DNA of 8,461 nt from Hyphomicrobiales bacterium (GCA_003133345.1 PKXB01000177.1:4538-12998), one strand, 5' to 3'; positions 1-5,959 are shown, counted from the stretch's first letter. Notes: generated by a model from the sequence alone, not told the origin. Made by a program: numbers and translations.

Positions 1-179
1 AGCTTGAGCGAATAGCGCTCGTAGTCGTCCCAGCCGCGCAGGTAGACGCTGTCGCCCTTCTCGCCGCTCTGGGTCATGCCCATCACGTCGATGAAGAACT
101 TAGCGCTTTCAGCGAATTTGGCGGTGAGGATTTCGACATGGCCGAGATGAGCGATGTCGCGAATAGGCTCGGGTTGCAT
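1..179 (-). CDS. VOC-family extradiol dioxygenase-like protein (N-terminal part, cut by window edge)
   Basis: Only the first 59 codons are inside the window, read on the minus strand from an ATG at 177-179. The translation opens with IAHLGHVEILT (residues 9-19), followed by KFFIDVMGM and DSVYLRGWDDYERYSLKL. This is the first beta-alpha-beta module of the vicinal-oxygen-chelate fold as found in two-domain catechol 2,3-dioxygenases and relatives. In that family the N-terminal domain is structural and the iron ligands (His, His, Glu) sit in the C-terminal domain, which is outside the window, so activity cannot be judged. Ring meta-cleavage would fit the neighbouring aromatic genes. It lies 31 bp downstream of the methyltransferase on the same strand, so the two may be co-transcribed. 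No strong Shine-Dalgarno sequence is visible before the ATG. It could also be a non-catalytic glyoxalase/bleomycin-resistance-type VOC protein. Confidence 0.8.
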   Translation of the reverse strand, partial: MQPEPIRDIAHLGHVEILTAKFAESAKFFIDVMGMTQSGEKGDSVYLRGWDDYERYSLK

Positions 180-210
180 CGGACCGTTCTAGTGCGCTGT
201 TGTCATTTGA

Positions 211-894
211 TCAATTCTGCCGAACCGCGCGCGCGAACACCAGGACCAGATTGTTGGCCGGCATGGGCGCGATCTCGGCCGCCGTCAGGCCGGCTTCTTG
301 CGCGAGCGCGTTCAGATCGGCCAGGTCGCGCACGCCCCAGTCCGGATTCTCCGCCCTTAAGCTGGCGTCGAAGGCGGCATTGCTCGGCGCCGTGTGCTGC
401 CCATCCCGCATGAACGGGCCGTAGACAAACAGCTGGCCGCCGTCGCGCAACAGGCGCCCGGCGCCGGCGATGAGGTTTTGCGCCACCCGCCAGGGCGCGA
501 TGTGCAGCACGTTAATGCAGAGCATGGCGGAGAGCGCAGCCCCGGCTTGGCCGTCCGCTGTCCAAGACCAAGCGGGATCGGTGAGGTCGATGCGCTGTGG
601 CGCACGCAGGTTTGCAAGCCCCGCGTGCCGTCGCCAAGCCTCGATGCTGGCGAGATGCGATGGGTAAATATCGCTCGGCCACCAGGTGAGGTTCGGCGCC
701 AGGCGTGCAAACTCGGCACTGTGCTGCCCGGTGCCGCTGGCGACCTCCAACACGTCGCCTGTCCGCCCGAGCAGAAAGGACGAGAGTGCCGACCAGATGG
801 CGTCGTGGTTGCGGTGAAACGCGGCACCATCCAAACGTCCGTCGGGCGCTGGCGGCGTTCCGGTTTTTCCGAATTCGACGGTAAATTTTGCCAT
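211..894 (-). CDS. DUF938-family class I SAM-dependent methyltransferase
   Basis: The 227-residue product has the SAM-binding motif I as LEVASGTGQH (residues 49-58), followed by WPSD (72-75). It also carries the run of motifs typical of DUF938 proteins: INVLHIAPW (about 127-135), VYGPF (157-161), SNAAFDASLR (171-180), WGVRD (186-190) and PANNLVLVF (212-220). Length is near the family norm of about 200-230. The substrate of this family is not established, so only methyl transfer from S-adenosylmethionine in the cytoplasm is claimed. Start choice is uncertain. An in-frame ATG at 912 and a TTG at 927 would add 6 and 11 residues. I prefer the ATG at 894 because the peptide after it (MAKFTVEFG, then GRLD and FHRNH) looks like the conserved beginning. 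None of the three starts has a clear Shine-Dalgarno sequence. The gene faces away from the importer genes and leads into the VOC gene. Confidence 0.88.
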   Translation of the reverse strand: MAKFTVEFGKTGTPPAPDGRLDGAAFHRNHDAIWSALSSFLLGRTGDVLEVASGTGQHSAEFARLAPNLTWWPSDIYPSHLASIEAWRRHAGLANLRAPQRIDLTDPAWSWTADGQAGAALSAMLCINVLHIAPWRVAQNLIAGAGRLLRDGGQLFVYGPFMRDGQHTAPSNAAFDASLRAENPDWGVRDLADLNALAQEAGLTAAEIAPMPANNLVLVFARAVRQN

Positions 895-924
895 GGCTGC
901 AATCGGACGCATCGGGTGGGAGCG

Positions 925-954
925 CAATTAGGCATGACCGATTGACGCGGTCAA
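925..954 (-). promoter_or_regulatory. Weak candidate promoter for the methyltransferase gene
   Basis: Read on the minus strand, TTGACC (plus-strand 949-954) is followed after 18 bases by TAATTG (925-930). The first hexamer is a good -35 box for the housekeeping sigma factor; the second matches the -10 consensus poorly. A transcript starting near 918 would allow translation from the ATG at 912 or 894. Alphaproteobacterial promoters are often degenerate, so this is a pointer rather than a firm call. Confidence 0.2.
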
Positions 955-1011
955 AGCTCAAATAACGACCACTCGACTGCCGTTTCGGCGGGATTACGCA
1001 GGCCTGCTTCG

Positions 1012-1070
1012 TTGTTTTTATGGGTGCGATCGGGCAAGATCGCGGCCTGCTGGCGGCTAAGCCCGCGATC
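1012..1070 (+). promoter_or_regulatory. Candidate promoter/operator region of the ABC importer genes
   Basis: The 928-1128 gap separates two divergent transcription units. It contains a perfect 8-bp inverted repeat, GATCGCGG at 1038-1045 and CCGCGATC at 1063-1070 (17-base spacer). The word GCGATCGG also recurs directly at 1026-1033 and 1065-1072. A weak promoter pair, TTGTTT at 1012-1017 and CAAGAT at 1035-1040 with a 17-base spacer, would end where the inverted repeat begins. That would put the repeat where a repressor could block transcription. The repeat is seen directly; its role is inferred. Confidence 0.25.
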
Positions 1071-1128
1071 GGTCCGATGGCGTAAAGGGCGCTTCGGGCG
1101 GATTTAAAAAAGACACTGGGAGGATGAC

Positions 1129-2145
1129 ATGCGCAAACTTTATTCAACTTTGGTCCTGCTCGCCGCCGCGGCGCTGACGCTGCCGGGCGCGGCCAGCGCG
1201 CAAAACAACAAGCTGATCGTCGCGCTGCCGACCACGCCGCCCAATGTCGTGCACATGCCGGTGCTCATCGCCAAAGAGCTCGGCCTGTACAAGAAGGGCG
1301 GCGTCGAAGTTTCCACCATCCAGCTCGAAGGCGGCGTCTTTACCTATCGCGCCACGGTCGCGGGCAGCGCCGACGTGGCGCTCGCGGGCGGCGGGTTCGC
1401 GATCGTCGGCCGCGCCAAGGGCGCCCCGACCAAACTGATCCTGGCCAACGCGCCGAAGCTGGAAGCCTCGATGGTGGTCACCCAAGACATCAAGACGATG
1501 GCCGACCTCAAGGGCAAGCGCATCGGCATCCAGGAGCCGGGCGGCTTTGCCGACGTGCTCAGCCGCGGCGTGCTGCGCGCCGCTAAGATTGACGTTAAGG
1601 ACGTTAATTTCGTCAGCATCGCGTCGGAAGACGTGCCGGCGCTGGTCGCCGGTCAGGTCGACAGCGCGATCCTGCATGTCGAGCAGGAAATGGTGGCTCT
1701 CTCCAAGGTGCCGACCCTGCACGCCATCGCGCGGATGTGGGAGATTCAACCGAAAAATCTCAATACCGTGATGGCGGTGACCGAGAAAACCATCGCCGAC
1801 AAGCGCGCCGCGCTTAAGGTGTTCGTCAAAGCCAATATAGAGGCGACGCGGCTGCTTTATACCGACCGCGCCAAGGTTCTGCCGATCATCATGAAATACA
1901 CCGAGCAGTCGAAGGAAGTCGTCGAGAAGGCGCTCGACTTCATGGTGAAAAATTGCATCTGGGATGCTAATTCGGGCCTTGGTCCGACGCGCGTGAACTT
2001 TACCGCCAATCTGATGGAAAAAGTCGGCAATATCCCGGAAGGCAAAGCGCCGAAATACGAAGAGCTGGTCGATCTGTCGTTCGCCGACGAAGCGATCAAG
2101 GAACTCGGCGAATGGAAAGGGCCGATCTGCCCGTCCGAGCAGTGA
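1129..2145 (+). CDS. ABC transporter substrate-binding protein, NitT/TauT (NMT1/SsuA-like) family
   Basis: The 338-residue product is a periplasmic binding protein that delivers a small ligand to a membrane permease. It starts with a Sec signal peptide: MRK, a hydrophobic stretch (residues 8-22), and an AASA|Q cleavage site after residue 24. The mature part has the NMT1/SsuA layout. LIVALPTTPPNVVHMPVLIAKELGLY, in pieces across residues 29-54, forms the first lobe entry. GSADVALAG (79-87) and DLKGKRIGI (126-134) precede the hinge, and GQVDSAIL (175-182) is typical of the second lobe. Two cysteines near the C-terminus (276 and 334) could form a disulfide in the periplasm. A strong GGGAGGA site at 1118-1124 sits four bases before the ATG and fixes the start. 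The permease gene follows after 39 bp, so the pair is an operon. The ligand cannot be read from the sequence. Relatives carry sulfonates, nitrate, pyrimidine precursors or aromatic acids, and the aromatic neighbours favour the last by inference. Confidence 0.93.
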   Translation: MRKLYSTLVLLAAAALTLPGAASAQNNKLIVALPTTPPNVVHMPVLIAKELGLYKKGGVEVSTIQLEGGVFTYRATVAGSADVALAGGGFAIVGRAKGAPTKLILANAPKLEASMVVTQDIKTMADLKGKRIGIQEPGGFADVLSRGVLRAAKIDVKDVNFVSIASEDVPALVAGQVDSAILHVEQEMVALSKVPTLHAIARMWEIQPKNLNTVMAVTEKTIADKRAALKVFVKANIEATRLLYTDRAKVLPIIMKYTEQSKEVVEKALDFMVKNCIWDANSGLGPTRVNFTANLMEKVGNIPEGKAPKYEELVDLSFADEAIKELGEWKGPICPSEQ

Positions 2146-2184
2146 CACGAGGCAGATTGGGTCGCGCACGACGGAGAACATGCG

Positions 2185-3021
2185 ATGAGCGTCGTCAATG
2201 AGGTCCACGCCGGCGCGCTTGCCGTCGCCAATCCGGTGGCGGCCGCGCAGCAGGTTAAGGTTCCGTTCTGGCGCTGGCCGCGGCTTTATCGCTACGGCTT
2301 CCTGGCCTTCATTCTCATCGTCTGGCAACTGGTCGGGCCGATGATCAATCCGATCTTCTTCTCCTATCCCTCGAAGATCGCTTTGGCGTTCTACGAACTG
2401 ACCTTTGTCACCGGCGAATTGCAGCACTACATGGTCGAGAGTCTGCTGATCCTGTTCTATGGGCTCGGCATTGCGATCCTGGTCGGCGTGCCGCTGGCGA
2501 TCCTGATGGCGCGCTTCAAGCCGGTCGACTGGGCGCTCGATCTGCCGGTCAACGCCATGTACGCGACGCCGATGGTCGCGCTGGTGCCGCTGCTGGTGCT
2601 GTGGTTCGGCATCTACATGGAAGCCAAGGTCATCGTGGTGTTCCTGTTCTGCGTGTTCCCGGTCCTGATCAACACCTATCAGGGCGTGCGCGAATGCGAC
2701 AAGAACATGCTCGAGGTGGCGCGCTCGTTCCGCTCCAACGAATGGCGAATGTGGCGCGACGTGCTGTTCCCGTTCGCGCTGCCTTACATCGCCGCCGGCG
2801 TTCGTCTCGCTATTGGCCGCGGGCTGGTCGGCGTGGTGATCGCCGAGTTCTACACTACCATCAGCGGCCTTGGTTACATGATCACGCGCTATGCCCATAT
2901 TTTCGACATGGACAAGACGTTCGTGCCGATCATTCTGCTGATGTTCCTCGGCGTCTCGCTCACCTCCGGCTTGAAATGGCTGGAGCGACGCATTGCGCCC
3001 TGGAGCCACGCCAACCGCTGA
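2185..3021 (+). CDS. ABC transporter permease, SsuC/TauC-like
   Basis: The 278-residue integral membrane protein forms the channel half of a NitT/TauT-type importer. Hydrophobic segments lie near residues 38-58, 84-108, 124-142, 148-163, 200-222 and 247-261, the usual five to six helices. The cytoplasmic coupling loop is seen as EVARSF (177-182) followed by FPFALP (195-200). This is the EAA motif that contacts the ATPase, but the conserved glycine after it is arginine here (R183). A GGAGA site at 2173-2177, seven bases from the ATG, supports this start. An ATG at 2180 is out of frame and stops after two codons. The gene follows the binding protein by 39 bp and ends 15 bp from the convergent aldolase gene. 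No ATPase gene lies next to it on either side, which is unusual because these operons normally carry all three parts. It probably uses an ATPase encoded elsewhere. Confidence 0.93.
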   Translation: MSVVNEVHAGALAVANPVAAAQQVKVPFWRWPRLYRYGFLAFILIVWQLVGPMINPIFFSYPSKIALAFYELTFVTGELQHYMVESLLILFYGLGIAILVGVPLAILMARFKPVDWALDLPVNAMYATPMVALVPLLVLWFGIYMEAKVIVVFLFCVFPVLINTYQGVRECDKNMLEVARSFRSNEWRMWRDVLFPFALPYIAAGVRLAIGRGLVGVVIAEFYTTISGLGYMITRYAHIFDMDKTFVPIILLMFLGVSLTSGLKWLERRIAPWSHANR

Positions 3022-3028
3022 GCAGCGG
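3015..3028. terminator. Short hairpin between convergent genes, weak terminator candidate
   Basis: CCGCT (3015-3019) and AGCGG (3024-3028) form a 5-bp stem with a GAGC loop that overlaps the permease stop codon. No run of T follows on either strand, so this is not a classical intrinsic terminator. The 15-bp gap before the convergent aldolase stop leaves little room for anything else. Confidence 0.18.
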
Positions 3029-3036
3029 CCACGCGC

Positions 3037-3729
3037 TCACACGTCTTCTGGCTTATCGACGTAGATCAGCCCCGCCTTCTGTAGTCCCTCGCGCATCTTG
3101 TACATATTGAGGCTGAACTCGCCGGCGGCCAAGCGCTGGCGCTTGCCGTCCTCGTCGTCCTTGCGCTTTTGCGCCTTGCCCGCCACCTCGACCGCGAGCT
3201 TTTTCGGCACAATGACGACGCCGTCGTCGTCGGCCACCACCACGTCGCCCGGCTCGACATTGACGCCGGCGCACACCACCGGAATGTTGACCGCCCCGAG
3301 CGTGGCTTTCACCGTGCCCTTGGCCGAGATCGCCTTCGACCACACCGGAAAGCCCATCTCGGTGAGCGGCTTCACGTCGCGGCAGCCGGCGTCGATCACG
3401 AGCCCGATCACGCCGCGCGCATGCAGCGCGGTGGCCAACAGTTCACCGAACATGCCGTCGCTATTGTCGGTGGTGCAGCCGACTACCAACACGTCTCCCT
3501 TTTGACACTGCTCGACCGCGACATGGATCATCCAGTTGTCGCCGGGCTGCGCCAGCACGGTGACCGCCGGCCCGCCGATTGAAGCACCCGCCCAGATCGG
3601 CCGCATGTAAGGCTTCATCAGGCCCGAGCGCCCGAGCGCCTCGTGCGCGGTGGAGACGCCGACGGCGGCGAGCGTGCCGATAGCGTTGGGATCGGCGCGT
3701 TTGATATTGCGGACGACGACGGGTTTCAT
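3037..3729 (-). CDS. galC: 4-carboxy-4-hydroxy-2-oxoadipate aldolase / oxaloacetate decarboxylase (GalC/LigK/ProA-like)
   Basis: The 230-residue product belongs to the RraA-like fold and has the length of the class II pyruvate aldolases; plain RraA regulators are nearer 160 residues. The hallmark segment GMFGELLATALHARG (92-106) leads into LVIDAGCRD (110-118). R117 and D118 correspond to the catalytic arginine and the metal-binding aspartate of the HMG/CHA aldolases. GDVVVADDDGVVIVP (161-175) is the usual C-terminal core signature. Known family members use Mg2+ or Mn2+ to split 4-carboxy-4-hydroxy-2-oxoadipate into pyruvate and oxaloacetate, the last step of gallate and protocatechuate 4,5-cleavage degradation; many also decarboxylate oxaloacetate. 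The start ATG overlaps the galB stop as ATGA (3726-3729). A GAGGAG site eight bases upstream (plus-strand 3738-3743) supports translational coupling. A generic RraA-family demethylmenaquinone methyltransferase-like annotation is possible but fits the context less well. Confidence 0.9.
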   Translation of the reverse strand: MKPVVVRNIKRADPNAIGTLAAVGVSTAHEALGRSGLMKPYMRPIWAGASIGGPAVTVLAQPGDNWMIHVAVEQCQKGDVLVVGCTTDNSDGMFGELLATALHARGVIGLVIDAGCRDVKPLTEMGFPVWSKAISAKGTVKATLGAVNIPVVCAGVNVEPGDVVVADDDGVVIVPKKLAVEVAGKAQKRKDDEDGKRQRLAAGEFSLNMYKMREGLQKAGLIYVDKPEDV

Positions 3730-4448
3730 TTCAGGATCTCCTCGACGGTCGGGAACAGCCGCTGATAGGCCTCGCCATAAGTCATCGGCACGCCGGTGTT
3801 GCGGCTGCCCTGCATGCCGCGATTGAGCGCGACGCGCTCATAATAGGCCCACAGGTGCTTCTGCGCGGCCAGAATCTGGAACGCTTTGTATTTCTGCTCC
3901 CACACCTCGTCGATCTTGAGAATGAGGTTGGGTTTGTAGTTGCACATTTCCGGCTGGTGCGGCTCGAACAGGAACAGCGGCGGCGCCGAATATTTGTACT
4001 TGGCGTTCGGCTTATGGCCCATGGCCTGCGCCACCACGCGCGTCTCCTGTGCGAAATGCGCGGCGCTGGGATGGTCGAAATTATACGGGTCCTCGAGCGC
4101 GTGGGTGAGCACGAAGGCCGAATTGGTCTCGCGATAGATGTCGACCATGCGGTCGTAATGCTGCTCGGTCAGATCGAGCGGGTAGTCGCCGCAGTCGAAG
4201 AACTCGATCTCGGCGCCGAGCAAGCTGGCGGCGCGCTCGGCCTCGTCCTTGCGGCCGGCCTTGACCTTCGCCAGCGTGGCGCCCGGCTCCTTCCAGGCGA
4301 ACTGGCTTTCGCCGCGCTCGCCGAACGACAGGCACACGATCTTGATCCGGTAGCCGCGCTTGGCGTGCAGCGCGATGGCGCCGCCCGCGCGCCAGACGAA
4401 GTCGCCCGGATGGGCGGTAATGACAAGTCCGGTCTGCTGATCCGGCAT
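3726..4448 (-). CDS. galB: 4-oxalomesaconate hydratase, PIG-L-fold (GalB-like)
   Basis: The 240-residue protein has the PIG-L/LmbE deacetylase fold but resembles GalB of Pseudomonas putida, which adds water to 4-oxalomesaconate to give 4-carboxy-4-hydroxy-2-oxoadipate. Visible motifs are TAHPGDFVWRAGG (11-23), CLSFGERGES (39-48), FFDCGDYPLD (83-92), DPYNFDHP (120-127), FEPHQPE (161-167) and a C-terminal YYERVALNRG (202-211). In true PIG-L deacetylases the first motif is AHPDD. There the His and second Asp bind zinc and the first Asp is the general base. Here H13 and D16 are kept but the base position is G15, and H126 is the likely third metal ligand. Loss of that base argues for a hydratase rather than a deacetylase. 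The next gene, overlapping by four bases, encodes the enzyme that uses GalB's product. A GGGAG site lies about 11 bases before the ATG, slightly far. Confidence 0.88.
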   Translation of the reverse strand: MPDQQTGLVITAHPGDFVWRAGGAIALHAKRGYRIKIVCLSFGERGESQFAWKEPGATLAKVKAGRKDEAERAASLLGAEIEFFDCGDYPLDLTEQHYDRMVDIYRETNSAFVLTHALEDPYNFDHPSAAHFAQETRVVAQAMGHKPNAKYKYSAPPLFLFEPHQPEMCNYKPNLILKIDEVWEQKYKAFQILAAQKHLWAYYERVALNRGMQGSRNTGVPMTYGEAYQRLFPTVEEILK

Positions 4449-4462
4449 GGACGTATCAACTC

Positions 4463-4497
4463 CCTATTTTCCGTGAGGATTCTTTAGACTAAATAGG
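4463..4497. promoter_or_regulatory. Candidate operator between divergent galB and the decarboxylase-like gene
   Basis: The 73-bp gap (4449-4521) separates two divergent genes. CCTATTT at 4463-4469 is matched by its exact reverse complement AAATAGG at 4491-4497 (21-base spacer). Overlapping the second arm is a near-perfect small palindrome, TTTAG-A-CTAAA, at 4483-4493. The stretch is clearly more AT-rich than its surroundings. Its position suits a site for a local regulator that controls both directions, for example of the LysR, IclR or GntR type; no regulator gene is in the window. The repeats are seen directly; the function is inferred. Confidence 0.4.
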
Positions 4498-4521
4498 ACC
4501 CCAAAAGAAAGCCTGCTCCCC

Positions 4522-5403
4522 ATGCCCGACGCGACCACCCTGCGCATTGCCATCGGCGACTATCCGCATACGCTGCCGCTCAAACGGGGAGCGATCGTCT
4601 CGCCGTGGCTCAAGCTCGATTTCGTCGAGATCAAGCCGATGCATAAGGCGTTCAAGCCGATGGTGCGCGAGCACGCCTACGACGCCAGCGAGATAGCGCT
4701 GGTCACCTATTTGCAGGCGAAAGCCTACAACAAGGGCCTGGCGCTGCTGCCGGCCGCCATGCTGGCGCGCTTTCAGCACGGGTGCATGCTGTTCAACGCC
4801 GAGCGTGGGAAACTCGGTCCCGCCGATCTGCCGGGCTGCCGCATCGGCGTGCGCGCCTATAGCCAGACCACCGGCGCCTGGCTGCGCGGCATTCTCGAAA
4901 ACGACTATGCGGTCGATTTGTCCCGCGTGCAGTGGGTGACTTTCGAGGATGGCCATGTGGCCGAGGCGAAGGAGCCTGCCGGCGTGATCCGCGCCCGCCC
5001 CGATCAGGACATGACGAAGATGCTGATCGACGGCGAACTCGATGCCGCGATCTACGGTGCCGAGCTGCCGAAGGACGCGCGCCTGCAAAGCGTGATCCCC
5101 GATCCGGAGGCGGCGGCGCAGCGCTGGTACGGCGAGCACGGCCTAGTGCCAGTCAATCACATGGTGGTGGTGACGCAGGCGCTGGCGCGCTCAAATCCGC
5201 AGGCGGTTGCCGAACTCTACCGGCTGCTGGAGGCGGGCAAGCAGGCGTCCGGCAAAACTGGGGCAGGTATGCCGGCCGTCGGCCAGATCGATACCGCGCC
5301 GTTCGGCAAGGAGGCCAACCGGCCTTGCCTCGAACTGCTTATGTCGTACGCCGTCCAGCAGAAGCTGGTTCCGCGCCGTCTCGACGTCGACGAGTTGTGG
5401 TAG
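4522..5403 (+). CDS. 4,5-dihydroxyphthalate decarboxylase-like protein (periplasmic-binding-protein fold, no signal peptide)
   Basis: The 293-residue product starts with TLRIAIGDYPHTLPLKRG (6-23). It continues with FQHGCMLF (84-91), DLPGCRIGVRAYSQTTGAW (in pieces, 102-120), LRGIL (121-125), MTKMLIDGELDAAI (164-177) and VPVNHMVVV (209-217). This order matches the 4,5-dihydroxyphthalate decarboxylase family, which has the type II binding-protein fold but acts as a cytosolic enzyme that turns 4,5-dihydroxyphthalate into protocatechuate. No N-terminal signal peptide is present, which argues against a transporter role. The protein is shorter than the roughly 330 residues I recall for the characterised decarboxylases, so the substrate may differ. 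It is transcribed away from galB-galC across a shared 73-bp gap; its product protocatechuate would feed the pathway those genes complete. The ATG at 4522 has no good Shine-Dalgarno sequence within 15 bases. Databases may call such proteins 'ABC transporter substrate-binding protein'. I am fairly sure of the family and less sure of the exact reaction. Confidence 0.78.
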   Translation: MPDATTLRIAIGDYPHTLPLKRGAIVSPWLKLDFVEIKPMHKAFKPMVREHAYDASEIALVTYLQAKAYNKGLALLPAAMLARFQHGCMLFNAERGKLGPADLPGCRIGVRAYSQTTGAWLRGILENDYAVDLSRVQWVTFEDGHVAEAKEPAGVIRARPDQDMTKMLIDGELDAAIYGAELPKDARLQSVIPDPEAAAQRWYGEHGLVPVNHMVVVTQALARSNPQAVAELYRLLEAGKQASGKTGAGMPAVGQIDTAPFGKEANRPCLELLMSYAVQQKLVPRRLDVDELW

Positions 5404-5422
5404 TTGGGTTTGCGGGTGCCCA

Positions 5423-5471
5423 GCGCATGATCCCGAAAAGTGGGAACCGGTTTTCGGATAAGATCATGCGC
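5423..5471. repeat. Interspersed palindromic repeat (Rhizobiales type)
   Basis: Perfect 10-bp arms GCGCATGATC (5423-5432) and GATCATGCGC (5462-5471) enclose a second stem, CCGAAAA (5433-5439) with TTTTCGG (5451-5457). Four unpaired bases (ATAA) lie on the right side, and an 11-base loop ends in AACCGG. It begins 20 bp after the stop codon of the decarboxylase-like gene, a usual place for such elements. From memory, near-identical palindromes occur in many copies between genes of Bradyrhizobium and relatives; this was not checked. As RNA it would be a strong 3'-end hairpin that could protect or end the upstream message, though no T-run follows. Confidence 0.75.
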
Positions 5472-5487
5472 CACGCAAAAAGCCATA

Positions 5488-5511
5488 ACGGGCAGACCGT
5501 CGTCCGCCCGT
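5488..5511. other. Hairpin downstream of the decarboxylase-like gene
   Basis: ACGGGC (5488-5493) pairs with GCCCGT (5506-5511), and inner GAC (5495-5497) with GTC (5502-5504), leaving one mismatch and a four-base loop. No T-run follows on the plus strand. On the minus strand a run of five T follows after six bases, but no minus-strand gene ends here. A terminator role is therefore doubtful. Confidence 0.25.
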
Positions 5512-5733
5512 CACAAGCTCTCGGATCCATTTCCGGCACGTGCAGGCGTGAGCCCTTAAGCGCCGTACCCAGTTACTGAGAGCCAGGGCCGGCAAACATG
5601 GACCACGAATACTGCAAGCAGCACCCACGTCTCATGCCCACTCCAGTCATGGCGGCCATCCGTGTCCGGCGTGAGCCGAAGATGGCTGACCTGGAGGTAA
5701 GCCTATCCACCTCCGCACATGAGGCAAGCGCGG

Positions 5734-5764
5734 ATTATTCGCAGTTGTGAACTGCGGGGATAAT
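5734..5764. other. Compact hairpin of unknown role
   Basis: CGCAGTT (5740-5746), a GTG loop and AACTGCG (5750-5756) form a perfect 7-bp stem. ATTAT (5734-5738) and ATAAT (5760-5764) extend it across a small internal loop. It is not followed by a T-run. It could be an operator, a small repeat element or an RNA hairpin; nothing nearby decides. Confidence 0.4.
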
Positions 5765-5821
5765 GCCAGGCCGATCGTCCTGAAACCTGCGGCCGATGCG
5801 GACGTGCGCGCAAGCGAGAAT

Positions 5822-5858
5822 AAGTTTTTTTTAAAATTTTGCCGGCGCGCATCGAATG
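5822..5858 (+). promoter_or_regulatory. AT-rich patch, possible promoter region for the downstream RNA-like element or amidase
   Basis: In otherwise GC-rich sequence this patch has a run of eight T (5825-5832), the palindrome AAAATTTT (5833-5840) and a further run of six T near 5859. Such tracts bend DNA and often lie upstream of promoters. No convincing -35/-10 pair was found, so the call rests on base composition and position only. Confidence 0.2.
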
Positions 5859-5884
5859 TTTTTTCTTCCGCCACAATGGCGCCC

Positions 5885-5903
5885 AATTCTAGGAATTAAT
5901 TCC
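5885..5903. repeat. Nested small palindromes at the left edge of the hairpin-rich block
   Basis: AATTC-TAG-GAATT (5885-5897) overlaps the perfect 12-bp palindrome GGAATTAATTCC (5892-5903). They sit exactly where the composition changes from AT-rich to very GC-rich and just before the series of long stems. They may mark the boundary of an inserted element or a protein-binding site; both readings are inference. Confidence 0.35.
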
Positions 5904-5907
5904 GGAT

Positions 5908-5959
5908 GTCCGATCCGCCGAGGGCGCTGTCATGAGGCGTCATGCAAGTGGGATCGGAC
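5908..5959. repeat. 9-bp inverted repeat with 34-base loop
   Basis: GTCCGATCC (5908-5916) is the exact reverse complement of GGATCGGAC (5951-5959). The enclosed 34 bases contain ATGAGGCGTCATG with two CATG words. It may be the first stem of the structured element that continues to 6289 or a separate protein-binding palindrome. Confidence 0.4.

Noticed and set aside
1144..3009. 621-codon open frame on the minus strand opposite the binding protein and permease genes
   Set aside because: The translation is dominated by His, Arg, Asp, Gln and Glu with no domain. The plus-strand genes opposite have signal peptide, helices, motifs and ribosome binding sites. Long antisense frames are common at this GC content.
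5488..5511. Intrinsic terminator for the decarboxylase-like gene
   Set aside because: The stem is adequate, but no T-run follows on the plus strand, so it was kept only as an unassigned hairpin.
5598..5750. 50-codon plus-strand frame starting ATG GAC CAC GAA
   Set aside because: No Shine-Dalgarno sequence, no similarity that I recognise, and its stop codon lies inside the hairpin at 5734-5764.
5647..5886. 79-codon minus-strand frame
   Set aside because: No motif, no ribosome binding site, and it spans the AT-rich patch; probably a chance frame.
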